DNA from: Berghia stephanieae
Taxonomy: Eukaryota > Mollusca > Gastropoda > Nudibranchia > Aeolidiidae
Length of the DNA: 64,000 nt
Assembly: GCA_034508935.3 (NCBI GenBank)
Contig: CM067446.1
Coordinates: 57,587,424 to 57,651,423, forward strand
Reading direction: 5' to 3'
Made by a program: the position numbers and the translations under genes. A model generated the notes under the pieces. The model was not told where the DNA came from. It worked only from the letters and a program-made list of their open reading frames with translations, and ran no database searches. Position 1 is the stretch's first letter. Each line of letters begins with the position of its first letter. This document shows, in pieces, positions 1 to 13,191 of this stretch.

Positions 1-252
1 GTGTTTGCATGTACGACGTATTTAGACACACCTGCAGAGTAGATAAACACACAAGATAAAACAAATACGTAACTGACAATGTCACAGTAAATCACCAGTG
101 GTCGAGATCACGGGGCCCATTGAAAAAAAAAATACATTAATTATTTTTTTTCAACGTTGGATGAGTGAAATTTGTTCGAGGAAGGAATGGAATGACTACA
201 AAGAATAATAAGGAAAAAATTCGGGACATTCGAATGAGGAAACCATGCTGGG
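1..252 (+). repeat. dispersed repeat C, copy 1 (cut by window edge)
   Basis: This segment matches two other stretches in the window, 33157-33665 and 49491-49985. Shared blocks in order are a CGTAACT motif, a CACAGTAAATCA block, a T-rich stretch, a TGGGTGAAATT-like block, GGAATGGAATGA and GGGACATTCGAATGAG. The left part, including the (TG)n seen in the other copies, lies outside the window. There is no coding potential and no recognised family. Confidence 0.75.
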
Positions 253-864
253 TTTTACATTACAACTCAAAGTCATGATCAAGAAGAATAAGCAAGATAT
301 AACTCATGTACCTCACAGACTCCACACACTTTCCGCTTTGATTCATGATAATGACAAATAGTCATCGTGAATCTAGATCTAGAACATACTACACAAATTT
401 CCCTTTCCACAACCACTACCAACTATCTACAAATAAGACTAAGACTGTGCCGAGAAGTCGCCAGTTTTGTATTGGTTTGTTTGTTGTTCTTTGTTTGTTT
501 TTTTTTTTTTTTGTGTGTATCGTTGGAGGGGTTGTATTTTTTTATAACGTTTGAGATAAAACCTTATCAAAATTAATTCATTTTGAGAAGCTGTGGGAAA
601 TTTTTAGATTTCATCAGCTTCTCTGGGATAAAAATGAATTTTAAAAATGGAGGATCCACCATCAAAAGTATACCTCCCAACTCCCAGCAATAGCTTTCTA
701 AATGTTGAAAAGGTGTGGACAAAGTACAAATTTCCGCCTTTTGGTGCTACTCTGTCAATTTTCGAATTTTGTTTTATCAATATTCATTTCAAAGAAAATG
801 ATAAAGGCTATTTTTTTTATAACTTTTCGAAGTAGCCTAAGTGTCTTCAATGTTTCAACCGCCG

Positions 865-899
<35 letters not shown>

Positions 900-1260
900 C
901 CGAAAAAAAAAATAGGTAACAAAAGAAACCGACCTTTTGGCCAAGCCTCCGTTATCTACTTGGATATCATTAACTTGAAATAATCTTGACATTGATAAAT
1001 AGAGGATTTAAGGCTTTGATTTTGATAATTTTTAAGTACGAAACAATTACTTATACTTATACACAACAAAAATCAATTACAAATAAATAAACTTCTTCAA
1101 AAACAAACAAGGCGACCAAAAAGAAACAATAATATGGCAGCGACGAACATAAGGGTCCTATTTATAAAAGCAAATGCATGCTCATCTTTCAAAAAAAAGA
1201 CATTTAAAGATACATGATTTCCATCCTTTAGTCGATCTAACATTCATGATTTGCATTGAA
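253..1260. other. spacer with a 34-base poly-C run
   Basis: I see no gene here. Short frames at 345-835 show no family signal. A run of 34 consecutive C lies at 865-898, followed by A-rich sequence. The part next to 1260 is probably the 3' UTR and downstream flank of the methyltransferase exon that ends at 1261 on the minus strand. Confidence 0.5.
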
Positions 1261-2070
1261 TTAGATAGCGGTGAACACAAAAACGAATTCAAAAAAAGGA
1301 ATTGTTACATTATGTGGATTGACACCTGAGTAACCGACAATATTCCTCCTTAAACGGTCTAAATATTCCTGACACACATCTTCTGGAAGATATTCGTAGC
1401 AGGAAAGGGTGCGATAAAAGTTCAAGACATAGTCCAGGTTACCCGTAATTCCCGTACCAGAATGACATTCCTTCCTGGCGGCTGTAAACAAACCGCAAGT
1501 CTCCAGCACTTCCCTGTGCTTCAATGCAAATCCACGGGTTACCACTGGATTCTCAGCACGTTGGCATACTTCAGCGCGTTGCTTTTGTATTTCCATCATC
1601 CAAGAACCCTCTTCAAATACGTTCTTGTAGACGACCTCGATGAGTTTACCACCAGGAACCGGAACACGATGAATCTCTTTCAGACTTTCGTCGTCACAAA
1701 ACCAGTGTAGACACGAACCACACAGTATGATTTGGACCGAATTATCTGGTAAGGGAATGCTTGAAGCAATCTCATTAGCCGTTTCTACTGGCAATGATTT
1801 TGATTTAAGAAGATCAAGAAAATCTCTTGATGGTTCTGTAGCCCGATATCTGTATCCAGGTGGAACTTTAGGTATAACCAATTCTGTCAACTTTCCAGTT
1901 CCGGCACCTAGTTCAAGAATTTCATACTTCAAAGCACTTGAAGGCGTTTCATTTGGCATTGCGATTTCTTCCAGAACAATATTGACAGTCTTTTCAGCGT
2001 AACCAATGCGGTATTTGTCATAAGCTGCTGCATTCTTTTCATACCCCACTTGGCCATCTATCATGAGACT
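1261..2070 (-). CDS. class I SAM-dependent methyltransferase, last exon (copy 1)
   Basis: This exon codes for 269 residues of a Rossmann-fold methyltransferase of the Methyltransf_11 type, close to the animal proteins named putative methyltransferase DDB_G0268948-like. Motif I reads EILELGAGTGKLTE (SAM binding), motif II has the acidic TEPSRDFLD, and a later block reads CGSCLHWFCDDESLKEIHR followed by PGGK. The substrate is unknown; the protein is probably cytosolic, with no signal peptide or membrane segment. The open frame runs on to 2103, but a pyrimidine-rich acceptor ending in TACAG at 2071 marks the exon start in phase 0, at the same place as in the two paralogues. A short 5' exon should therefore lie between 2080 and 2950, but I did not identify it. 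It is the last of three tandem copies in transcription order and has the same exon length as copy 2 (810 bp). Confidence 0.85.
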   Translation of the reverse strand, partial: SLMIDGQVGYEKNAAAYDKYRIGYAEKTVNIVLEEIAMPNETPSSALKYEILELGAGTGKLTELVIPKVPPGYRYRATEPSRDFLDLLKSKSLPVETANEIASSIPLPDNSVQIILCGSCLHWFCDDESLKEIHRVPVPGGKLIEVVYKNVFEEGSWMMEIQKQRAEVCQRAENPVVTRGFALKHREVLETCGLFTAARKECHSGTGITGNLDYVLNFYRTLSCYEYLPEDVCQEYLDRLRRNIVGYSGVNPHNVTIPFFEFVFVFTAI

Positions 2071-2080
2071 CTGTATAGAA

Positions 2081-2950
2081 ACAGAGAAGTCTGTTACAAA
2101 CATATCTCAAGTCCATCTTAGTTTACATGTAGACTAACAAACAGAAAAGAAAATCGGCTAAATGATCTCAATTCCGGCTTATAATTATAAGTAAACTTTA
2201 ACCATCTCAATTTTATATGACTGAAAGGTAATGCAGTTTTTCTTCAGATTCCCAGAGAAGGTTGCCGTTGTACAAGTGCCATTTCAATTATCAATGAATT
2301 TCGGACACACTTGGATTATGCGAGACAAAACGTCCATTATCAAAAATAAAAGCACTAGTGGTAGACACGACAAGTAAAGCAGAACCGTTGGCATATCGAA
2401 AATAAAAATGTGGCCCCAGCGCAACGTAATCGATTAATTCCCTTGTTTTCTGTTCAGAAATTGTCATTCTATAAAACATGTAGGAACAGCAGGATTCTCT
2501 TTAGACTTCACCTTGACCGCACCGTAATACTGTTACCGCGTACTTTGGCATCTTGATAAATCAGTCATATTTTACTAAACTTAAAATGCCATTCTTTAAA
2601 TGTCATAACATGCCGTTTATTTGGGATTTTTTGTTGTTTTGTTTTGTTTGTTTTTGTTTGTTTCTGTTTGTTTTTGAGGGGTTTTTTTGTGTGTTTATTT
2701 GTTTTTTGTTGTTGTTTTTTTTTTAATTAGGAGCTTTTGAATGTCAACCAACTGTTAGCTTCAGCGTTTCAATGCATTATTAGATAGTTTTTCAGTTTTT
2801 GAATTGAATGCTTGTATCTCTGAAATCTCTATTTTTAAAAAGAAAATTCTGGAGTAGCATTATCTTGACTACAATTACAATGAATAAATTCAATAATACA
2901 ATGACTGCACAACCAGTCTTGATTCTTCAGGTTCTCACCATTTCATTAAC
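2081..2950. other. spacer/intron between methyltransferase copies
   Basis: This stretch should contain the 5' exon and promoter of methyltransferase copy 1 and the 3' UTR of copy 2. A 62-codon minus-strand frame at 2291-2479 has a fairly protein-like composition but no family I recognise and no clear splice sites, so I do not call it. T-rich, GTTT-repeat sequence fills 2620-2730. Confidence 0.4.
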
Positions 2951-3760
2951 TTAATTGGCGGTGTAGACAAATAGAAAATTTGTGAAAGGTAGTGTCATAT
3001 TATCTGGGTTGAGATCCGGGTAGCCCATGATATTTTCCTTTAAACGATCCAAATACTCCTGGCACACATTATCTGGAAGTGCATTATAGCAGGAAATGGT
3101 ACCAACATATTTCAATATAAAGTCGAGGTCAGCTGTAATTCCCTGACCGGGATGGCACTCTTTCTTGACCGTAGTAAATAAACTACAATCATCTAAAATT
3201 GTCTCCCATTCCATTGAAAACCCCCAAGTAATAGTTGGATTTCCAACTCGCTCTATCACTTCAAAGCGTTGCTTGTATATTTCCATCATCCATGATCCTT
3301 CTTTGAACTTTTCAACGTGGGTGAGTGCGATGACTTTACCACCAGGAACCAGAACACGATGAATCTCGTTCAGACTTTCGTCGTCACAAAACCAGTGTAA
3401 ACACGAACCACAGACTATATTCTGAACCGAACTATCTGGTAGGGGAATGTTGGAAGCAATCACATTAGCCGTTTCTACAGACAAAGATTTAGATTTAAGA
3501 TGATCAAGAAAATCTCTTGATGGTTCTGTAGCCAAATATCTGTATCCAGTTGGAACTTTAGGGACAACCAACTCTGTTAATTTTCCAGTTCCGGCACCTA
3601 GTTCGAGAATTTCATACTTCAAAGAACTGGAGTTAATTTCCTTTGGCAACACAATCTCTTCTAGTAGCAACTCGATGGTATTGTCAGCATAACCTGTGCG
3701 GTATGTGTCGTAAGCTGCTGCATTTTTTCCAAATCCTCCATGGGCAGCTTTAGTAAGGCT
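2951..3760 (-). CDS. class I SAM-dependent methyltransferase, last exon (copy 2)
   Basis: This is a paralogue of copy 1 with the same exon length (810 bp) and the same order of motifs: NAAAYDTYRTGYAD near the start, EILELGAGTGKLTE (motif I), TEPSRDFLDHLKSKSL (motif II), CGSCLHWFCDDESLNEIHR, then VPGGKVIAL. It has no stop or frameshift, so it looks functional. The frame opens at 3766 with an ATG that lies across the acceptor (TATGCAG), so that ATG is intronic. The coding exon starts at 3760 in phase 0, exactly as in copies 1 and 3. The expected 5' exon lies somewhere in 3771-5633 and was not found. Sequence similarity to copy 1 is high along the whole exon, pointing to local tandem duplication. 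Confidence 0.87.
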   Translation of the reverse strand, partial: SLTKAAHGGFGKNAAAYDTYRTGYADNTIELLLEEIVLPKEINSSSLKYEILELGAGTGKLTELVVPKVPTGYRYLATEPSRDFLDHLKSKSLSVETANVIASNIPLPDSSVQNIVCGSCLHWFCDDESLNEIHRVLVPGGKVIALTHVEKFKEGSWMMEIYKQRFEVIERVGNPTITWGFSMEWETILDDCSLFTTVKKECHPGQGITADLDFILKYVGTISCYNALPDNVCQEYLDRLKENIMGYPDLNPDNMTLPFTNFLFVYTAN

Positions 3761-3770
3761 CTGCATAGAA

Positions 3771-5280
3771 ACATCGATAAATATATAATATTAGACGTAA
3801 CACCTAATAAACCTAAGGCTGTCGTCATTAACTCCCTAAGTATGAAGGGGTAATGCTACAGGTCTGCTTTTTCACGCGCACAATTTTGATTTCCAACCTT
3901 GCCGCCATCCAAAGTGACAAATTTGTGATTTTGGCCTTGATATTGGAAACACTTTGCATATTCGAAACGTATGCTTTTTACACCTCTCTTCATTTCTGGA
4001 AATATGAAAAAGTGTGGTTATCATAAAGCCAAATTGGGCGAATGTGCAGGATGCGACAAATTCTCAAACCCATATCATCAACGGTGTCCTTAGTGATATG
4101 GGCACTAAGAGATGACGCGACGACGTCATGAAAAAGAAAATACTTTTCTGAGACTGATATTCACAGTTTTACTTGTAATAGCTAAAAAAAATCGATGAAT
4201 ATGACACTTTCTGCAAACCAGAATACGGCGAGCATGATCTCTCAGCCGACACATTATTTTTGCATTATTTTGACTTATATTTCTTATTACATCTCAGGAT
4301 CATTCAGATAGATCCACACATCCTCAACTTTAACTTGACAATATAAAAATAAAATAAAATAGTCCCCTTAGATGCCATGGTCCAAGGTCATTGAGTGAAC
4401 AAATGTAACGTCCATTTAAACCCATTCTAAAGATGGTACATCACCGCTGAAATACTGTATTACCAGAAAAACGAAGCTTTCCACATTTCGATACACATGT
4501 ACTTATGTTATAGGTCAACTTCCTGAAATTTCAAATGTCTAGGACAATTCGTTAAAAGCGTGAAAATGATTTGATTAACTCGTGCAAAATGCATGCAAAC
4601 GTTATGGGTGGGAGGTCTTACAACTTTTGGAAAGAGATTAACTTTTTGTTGTTGTTATGGTTTTGGTAGTTTTTGGCGAATATATGGCGATTGCGTCACA
4701 TTTAAGTCAATCAAGCAGCAACAGAAAGGAAGATGATGAGAAAGTCAATGTATGTAGAAGGTAACAGGGGCTGATCTATTTATATGATTACAAACTTCAA
4801 CCAAACAACATTTATAATAATGTTTACTTTTATTTATCTATTTCTATCATATAAAGATGATGAACAAGAAAGAAAAACAAAGAAACAAAAAAAAACAATA
4901 TCATGTCTAAAAAAAAGCTACATTCATCTGACCGTCCATTTCCTCGTCATAAAATATATGAAATGCCTCAGCAAAATTTTTTCAAAACTTATAAAACTAT
5001 AACTATAACTCACTCCAGGCAATGGCAAAAATGCAAAGACACAAGCATGTGAAAAAAGACAATGTGAATCTGGCAAAATTTCATTTCAATACCAAATAAA
5101 TAGTTGCCTACATGAAGGAAAAAAGTAGATGCCTTTGGTTTAGCTTTGATAAGTTCAAGAATTTAAAAAGTGAGCTATTAGACGGGTATATCTAAATATG
5201 GTCAAGGCGTTTTGAAACAGCTAAACTGAACTTGTATGACGGTGTCGACAGTTAGTATCTATTAATTCTAAACCAGGGTT
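3771..5280. other. spacer/intron, no gene seen
   Basis: The sequence is AT-rich without coding signal or clear repeat-family match. It should include the promoter and 5' exon of methyltransferase copy 2. The 72-codon frame at 4784-5002 is low-complexity and is not supported. Confidence 0.4.
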
Positions 5281-5520
5281 GTGGTGAGTAAATATAGAGG
5301 GCAATATGCACTAAACGTGCTCAAAGCGCATTACAAAGGGGTCCCTAGCCAACAGCAACATTAAACACGCTGTTAACCGCCAGGTACTTATTTTACACCT
5401 GAGTACGGCGACCGGTGAGAGAATGTGAGTAAAAAGCATTTTCCAGTGACTTCACTTTGCGATGATTAAAGTTGGAATTGAACCTTCGACCTTCTTGTCC
5501 AAAGGCAATTGTCAAGCGGA
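5281..5520 (-). mobile_element. SINE A, degenerate copy
   Basis: Read on the minus strand this is an old copy of the window's main tRNA-derived SINE. Recognisable blocks are a damaged B-box region near 5480, TTTACTCACATTCTCTCACC-like sequence, the GTAAAATAAGTACCTGGCGG block, and the tail with GCGCTTTGAGCACGTTTAGT and ATATTG. It is more diverged than the copies at 30305, 51620 and 61723. Confidence 0.8.
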
Positions 5521-5633
5521 GCGGTTATATAGAAAACAATTCTGTCTTTCAGGAATGTGTAGCAATTAACCAATGTGCAGCGGAGTTAACTATGGTAGTA
5601 ATTGGGGGACAGCAAATATTATCTACTGTGAAC

Positions 5634-6464
5634 TTAGCCTTTATGACTGGCACTATGATCATTAGCCTTAAAAACAGACATCAGACTTTTGAAAGGCATT
5701 ATTATATTATCTGGGTCGATATTCGGATAAGCCAATATATTCTTCCTCAACTGCTCCAAGTATGTCTCACGCTCGTCATCTGAGAGAGCATTGTACCACG
5801 AAACAGTTCGCAATTGATCCAAAATAGAGTCCAGATTTCTTTGGCTTTCAATGCCAGGAAGAGTTTCATGTCTATACTCTGTGAAGAGACCAGTGGCATC
5901 CAAGGCTTTCTTCCATTCCATTGAGCTGACCATAAACATAGTTTAAGCCCCTGTCCGCGCCATTACTTCGACACGTTGCTTATGAAGCTCTACCATCCAT
6001 TCTTCTTCATATCTCTTGACATTTGAAAGTGCAAAAAGTTTACCTCCCAGCACAAGAACTCGGTGGATTTCTTTCAGACTGTCCTCATCACAAAACCAAT
6101 GCAGGCACGTGCCACAAAGTATGTTCTGAACAGAATTATTTGGCAAGGGGATCATTGAAGCTGATGCATTTTTTGTGTCTATCGGCAAACCTTTTAATCT
6201 TAGAACTTCAATGAAACTTAATGATGGTTCTATAGCAAGATACCTGTACCCAGGTATTATTTTAGGGGCAACCAGTTCCGTCAATTTTCCTGTTCCAGCA
6301 CCAAGTTCAAGTATTTCATATTCCAAAGAATCGCGACTAATTTCCTTCGGCAAAACAATTTCTTTCAATATTTCTTCAATACTTTTTCCTGTATAACCAG
6401 GTCGGTGTTCGTCATACGCTGCTGCATTGTTTCCAAATCCTACTTGTGCCACTTGTTGAACGTT
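5634..6464 (-). pseudogene. SAM-dependent methyltransferase, last exon (copy 3) with in-frame stop
   Basis: This is the third tandem paralogue and the first in transcription order. The exon begins at 6464, after a TTCACACAG acceptor, in the same phase 0 as copies 1 and 2. Residues include NNAAAYDEHRPGYTGKS, motif I EILELGAGTGKLTE, motif II IEPSLSFIEVLR and CGTCLHWFCDEDSLKEIHR. At 5943-5945 an in-frame TAA stands at the position of Pro in the paralogues (after ARTGA). The frame then continues without shift through the conserved C-terminal region to the stop at 5634. A 15-residue comparison across the stop shows no length change. So it is either a recent pseudogene, a truncated 173-residue protein ending before the C-terminal third, or an assembly or sequencing error. 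The C-terminus is a few residues longer than in the other two. Confidence 0.8.
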
Positions 6465-6696
6465 CTGTGTGAAGTTATAGTGAAAATATGAAGATCTTGA
6501 ACATTAATTTATGCATCTTTGACTCTTTATAGCAAATAAAAAGTTACTATAGCTGGAAAGTTGAAACACTATTTGTATTCGTTTTATATGTTTCTTTTTT
6601 TTTAAATACGTATTGTTGAAAGGACTTAAAACAGCAAGCACCTCGGAAGAGTTGGAGGAAAAATTAATGGGTGGATACATGCCAATAATTATGAAG

Positions 6697-6754
6697 AGGG
6701 CTAATAAATGCATAATGATGAAATAGATTTGGGGATGCAAAGCAGGTTTTTGTC
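6697..6754. repeat. 58-bp direct repeat, left (probable target duplication)
   Basis: This 58-bp stretch recurs at 7156-7213 with three mismatches. Both copies contain GGGCTAATAAATGCATAATG and end in GCAGGTTTTTGTC. Together they bracket a truncated LINE, which is best explained as an unusually long target-site duplication. Confidence 0.8.
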
Positions 6755-7155
6755 TTACTTACTTACTTATCCGAACCAGCGACCACCTGAGCTCTAGCCC
6801 TTCGGTCTTGTGCCATGACGTAGAAGTTAGATGTCTTTTGTAGTTGTTCCAGGTGACTATAAAGTGTGTTACTGATGCTTGGATTTGGTGGGAGGAATGT
6901 GCATCTCAGGTCTTCAAGAGGTTGACATTCAAGCAAGTGGTGTGTTACTGTTTCATTGGGGTGTTGACATAGGGGCAGGAAGGGGATGTGTCTTTTGTAA
7001 TTTTGCTTAAATGGTTGTTGAGCGGTATGTGTTGTGTTCTTAGTTGAAAGATGATGCTTTGCTGGTGTCTTCTGAGCTTATTTAGGCAATCAGTCTTTAC
7101 AGGAGTGGTCATATGGGAAAACATACATCTACCCGTGGTGCTCATTGCCCAACTA
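6755..7155 (-). mobile_element. 5'-truncated LINE, 3' end fragment with (TAAG)n tail
   Basis: The minus strand encodes remnants typical of the C-terminal end of Jockey/I-group LINE polyproteins: IIFQLRTQHIPLNNHL followed by SPSCPYVNTP, which corresponds to the usual LRTGH and Cys/His motif region. The frame is interrupted after NTPMKQ, and later conserved residues continue in other frames. The element ends on the minus strand with GGTTCGGATAAGTAAGTAAG, a short tetranucleotide tail, directly at the left direct repeat. Only the last 400 bp or so of the element is present, as expected for 5' truncation during target-primed reverse transcription. Confidence 0.75.
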
Positions 7156-7213
7156 AGGGCTAATAAATGCATAATGATGAAACAGATTTGAGGATCCAAA
7201 GCAGGTTTTTGTC
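7156..7213. repeat. 58-bp direct repeat, right
   Basis: This is the partner of the repeat at 6697-6754; 55 of 58 positions agree by eye. Confidence 0.8.
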
Positions 7214-7782
7214 AAACATACACACACATGCAGAGTTAGCATTACACAGAGGAATCCATAAAGAGTCAACACCTCTTGTTGGTCCCAAATCTAACTGTCT
7301 TAGTTGACAATAGATAAAGTCAACCTTGCTCATAGTCAACCAATATTTCTAGTCTGCGGTGTTGGTTTTATTGAGATTCCACTGCAATTTATGCACCCTT
7401 CTTTTCGAAATGGATTTTTTATAGACAATGACCAAAAAGCAGGGCATACACACAGCTTTGCCAAAAAGGGTTCAAGAAAATCTTTTTTTTTAAAGTGTAA
7501 CTAGAAATCTCAAGGCCCAATTCATTAATACTGCTGCCAACTTTTCAAAATGCAAAAACGTATTATCATACGCGGTGCGGCGCGGACGCCCAATTTATGT
7601 CTTTAAATGGCATATTTATTAATGTACTTAAGTACTAGAATGGTCAGAACTGTAATACTAAGAGAAGCTTACCTTTATCATCATACTGGGTAGGCATAAG
7701 TGATGGGTATTAATAATACACCCACTTACACACTGGTTGCCGGTCAGTCACCAAAAAAAATAAATTGAAATACTCTTGGATG

Positions 7783-7860
7783 GGCCCGATGGTCCATCTG
7801 TTAGAGCACTCGTTTCACGCGCGAGGAGATAGGGGTCGATCACGGGTGAAGTTGAGATTG
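7783..7860 (+). mobile_element. SINE B, 5' head only
   Basis: A tRNA-like head reads GATGGTCCATCTGTTAGAGC (A box) and then GGGGTCGATCACGGGTG (B box), the same order as in the fuller copy at 63111. The body is replaced by (GA)n repeats. The stretch is not a tRNA gene: the acceptor arms do not pair and there is no terminator context. Confidence 0.55.
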
Positions 7861-7899
7861 GGGAGGAAGAAAGGGTAGTAGAGAGGGAGGTAGGGAGGG

Positions 7900-7940
7900 A
7901 GGGGGGGGAGAGAGAGAAAGAGAGAAAGAGAGAGAGAGAA

Positions 7941-8001
<61 letters not shown>

Positions 8002-8098
8002 AATGTGGTCTCAATGACTCAGCTATTAACGCACACACAAATGGACAGGGATGAGAGGGGGGGGGGGGTGAAGTTAAGATTGGGTAGAGAGAGAGAGA

Positions 8099-8142
<44 letters not shown>

Positions 8143-8172
8143 AGGAGAGAGAAAGAGAGGAGAGAGAGAAAT
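7900..8172. repeat. (GA)n arrays
   Basis: Two long GA/GAA-type arrays (about 7905-7998 and 8080-8172) are separated by a short unique segment with a GTGAAGTT block that also occurs at 7850. Open frames here are repeat artefacts. Confidence 0.9.
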
Positions 8173-8180
8173 AGAGAGAG

Positions 8181-8674
<494 letters not shown>

Positions 8675-11576
8675 GGCATGATTATCTGGTAAACGATGGA
8701 TCGGAAAATCAATTTTAAAATGAGCTAAGAAATGAACTAGGTATGGGTATTGAGATGATTTTCAGTTGCATAGAAAAGAAGAAGTATTGACATTGAGTGA
8801 GCTTTACAAAAAAAAAAAAAATCAGCTTTCCGTTAGAGCAATCAATATTCACTTAATGCATTTGAAGTACTTTATAATAGTTCTCAAGTTTACAGCAATA
8901 CTAAACGTGTTGGGAGAGACGAGAGATATCAGGCACTTTTATCAGTTTTTTTTTTTATGATAGGGACAATCCATTAATTAGCCAGATATATTGGGACATG
9001 GTAAAAGAATTTAAAAAGCCTTTTCCAAAACTCAAGTTTACTCTACTCATAGCCAGACTCAAACCATGGACCTATAAGTCAGAAATTGATTGTCATACTA
9101 CTGGACCACGACGTCACATGGAATGATAAAGCATTTTGTAAACTGATAACACAGTCAGGTGTGTTGGTTATTTTAAAAATAAATAAATAAATATAAGAAA
9201 AAGAAAACGTAGGTAAAAGTAACAATTAAACGATAAATAACAGATAACAAATTATATAAAAAGAAGCTAACGAAAAGATAAAATTATCTCAGATCTCAGT
9301 TATCTTCTATCTATAAAGAATGGATGTGATTGTAAATCACATGACCAACAAGCTAACAGAACTCAAAATTTCATACTCAGTTTTCTTATCTTTCTTTTTT
9401 TTTTTTCATTAATAAAGTGCCTCTGCCCACTCTTCTGGTGACTGGATAGTTAGAAGTCAAGTGTATGTTAGACCAGAAGATAACTTCCTTTATTTTCTAT
9501 CATCTAAATTGGAGAAAAGAACTCCAATCAACCTCCCTTCTCTAACTTGTTAAATTGAAATTGCTCACAAACGAAGATTATCAATCGAGATGATAATATT
9601 AAAATTCTTTAAAATAAAAGTGAATTATATTATTATGAATCTGCTTCTTTAATCAAAATAGTGAAATCTAAAAACTCAACTTCCTTATGAAGAAAATTTG
9701 TTTAATAATTCGCACAAGGATAATTTCACATATAGTTTCGCGCTTTAAAGGACCTTCACCAAACAGCTATTTGACAGCATGAACAGATTAAAGCTGGTAA
9801 CAAACCATATGTATGAAATTACAGATTGAAAGAAACACATCTACTAGATGGTTCCATAATTTGGAAATTCATGCAAACATACATTTTAACTTATATAAGA
9901 AAAAGGGCAATTTGTAGTAACTTTGAGAACAAGCTGAACGTAGATGAACATCTAATAATATAGGATTATTTCCTGTCTTTGATGTTTCGCAACCAGTAAA
10001 AGGCTTTAATTTCCAATAAATTCAAGTTATCTGTAATGATCATTTTAGAAAATATGTTTCATAATCAAAAGATATTTGAAATTCCCTACTGAAAGATTAT
10101 TTCAAATGACCAATCAGCAATCTTTTCAACGTTTATTTAAGTTTAAACCAATAAAACAAGTGGAAATATTGTGAAATCGTATAATCTTAAAAGATTAGGG
10201 GTTAAATAACAATAAATAAACAATTATCAGTTTCTGGCTTTAAAGACATTTAGCCATTTAATGAGAAACAAAAAGGTTTAGGGTAAAATTGAAGCAGGAA
10301 TTAGAATTAAAATTTAAGGCATATCAATAGTTTTCAAAAGCAAAAATTATATTTCAAATAATTTAATACAGAGGTCATCACCTAATAATAACCAACCTCT
10401 AGGGGTAAAATGTTTTACCCGCTTGTTATCCGAATTGGGGTATTGGGCAAGGATACAGCAGGAGGGGGTGGGGGTTCAAACTCAGAATTTTAGGTGCAAG
10501 GAAAGGAAAGTTTTGTCCATGTATCTGAATAAGATTCCCAGTCATTGTTTCAATAGCATTTGAATCAACCTGTTTTGGCTGTTTTATGTTATCTTTTAAA
10601 GATTTCTCTGATGCGAACCATTCAGTTTAGTATAACCCCCCCCCCCCCCCCCCCCCTCCACCCCTCCTCTCCCTCACCATTTAATCTAATGGCCCATCTA
10701 TGTAAAACAAATATTTATAAATTGTCCTACTTCTTGGGGTTATCAATATCAATCATATAAAAAAACTCTAAATCTATGCAAATTATTATGTGATAACATT
10801 ATGATGAACATTAACCAGAAATGAAATTACAGTCCATGCCGCCTTTAAACACAGTCATCAAGAGGAGACTTAAGTGTCTTTAATGCAGAAACGTATATAT
10901 GTGTTCATAATAAACATAATCTAATGATTTCTGTGAATTAAATTTCCTGAGTTATTTCCCTTTGTTGGTCTGTCATTATTGGCAACATCGAGCGATGTTA
11001 CTGCATCAAAAAATATATAATAGTGTTAACAATCATTGTATTATGTTTGTTTTGGGTCTATTTCCTCGGTTATTATTATTAATGTCATATTTTTAATGAT
11101 TTTTATTCATATCATTATTATTATTATATTTTAAATTTTATTATTAATATCATTCATTATTCATGAAATGAAAACACCCATTTGACAAAGCATGAAATGA
11201 AACGAGCCACTCTCTTGTTTCTCTTTATAATTTATCAAGAAAATTTATAAATTCATTCTTTTCTTTAAGCAAAATATTAGCACAATTATCTTAATATGTT
11301 GATGGAGGTGGTGAGGGAGTAGGGGGGCAAGGCTACTTAAATGATTTCAAAGATGAAGGAGTAGATATGATCTTGCAAATAACTCAACACAAACCTCTCT
11401 TTTTCATTTCTATTCTTTTTTCTTTTCTTTTTTTTTAGCCTCAACTGTCCCTTTCAATATATTAATAATATGAACAGAATGTTAAAACCCTCGAAATTTA
11501 ATTATTCTTTTAGAATGTATGCGTTGTATCTTTAAACAACTTTTAATTCACACATGTCTGAGAGGGAAATATATTT
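8675..11576. other. AT-rich spacer, no gene seen
   Basis: The sequence is long and AT-rich with no credible coding frame. A minus-strand tRNA/SINE-A-like scrap lies at about 8995-9125: read in reverse it has TGGTCCAGTAGTATGAC and GGTTTGAGTCTGGC. A poly-C run lies near 10628-10656. Nothing else was recognised. Confidence 0.5.
8995..9125 (-). mobile_element. SINE A-like fragment
   Basis: On the minus strand an A box (GTGGTCCAGTAGTATGACAA) and a B-box-like GGTTTGAGTC are followed by GAGTTTTGGAAAAGGCT, matching the start of the SINE A body. The 3' part is missing. Confidence 0.5.
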
Positions 11577-12955
<1,379 letters not shown>

Positions 12956-13191
12956 ATATTCAAATATTTATTATTATAATGGCAATCAATACAAATACAA
13001 CACCAACTATATTATGATATATTACATTATGACCTAGATAGCAAAGTAAAGAAAAAAAGAAATAAGTGATGGCTATTATCAGGAATATTAATTCTTGTTA
13101 TCAGACTTTAGGCATAATTCATTGAATGTGCTTTTTATCTATTAACATTAAAATTAAAAGAACCTTTGTCTTAGTATCGATTTTTAAAGTA

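Noticed and set aside
2071-2103. ATG at 2103 as the start of methyltransferase copy 1
   Set aside because: The sequence between 2071 and 2103 is the pyrimidine-rich acceptor region, and both paralogues have acceptors at the same codon.
2291-2479. 62-codon minus-strand frame as the missing 5' exon of methyltransferase copy 1
   Set aside because: No donor in a compatible phase and no similarity to the N-terminus of the family; the expected exon should be much shorter.
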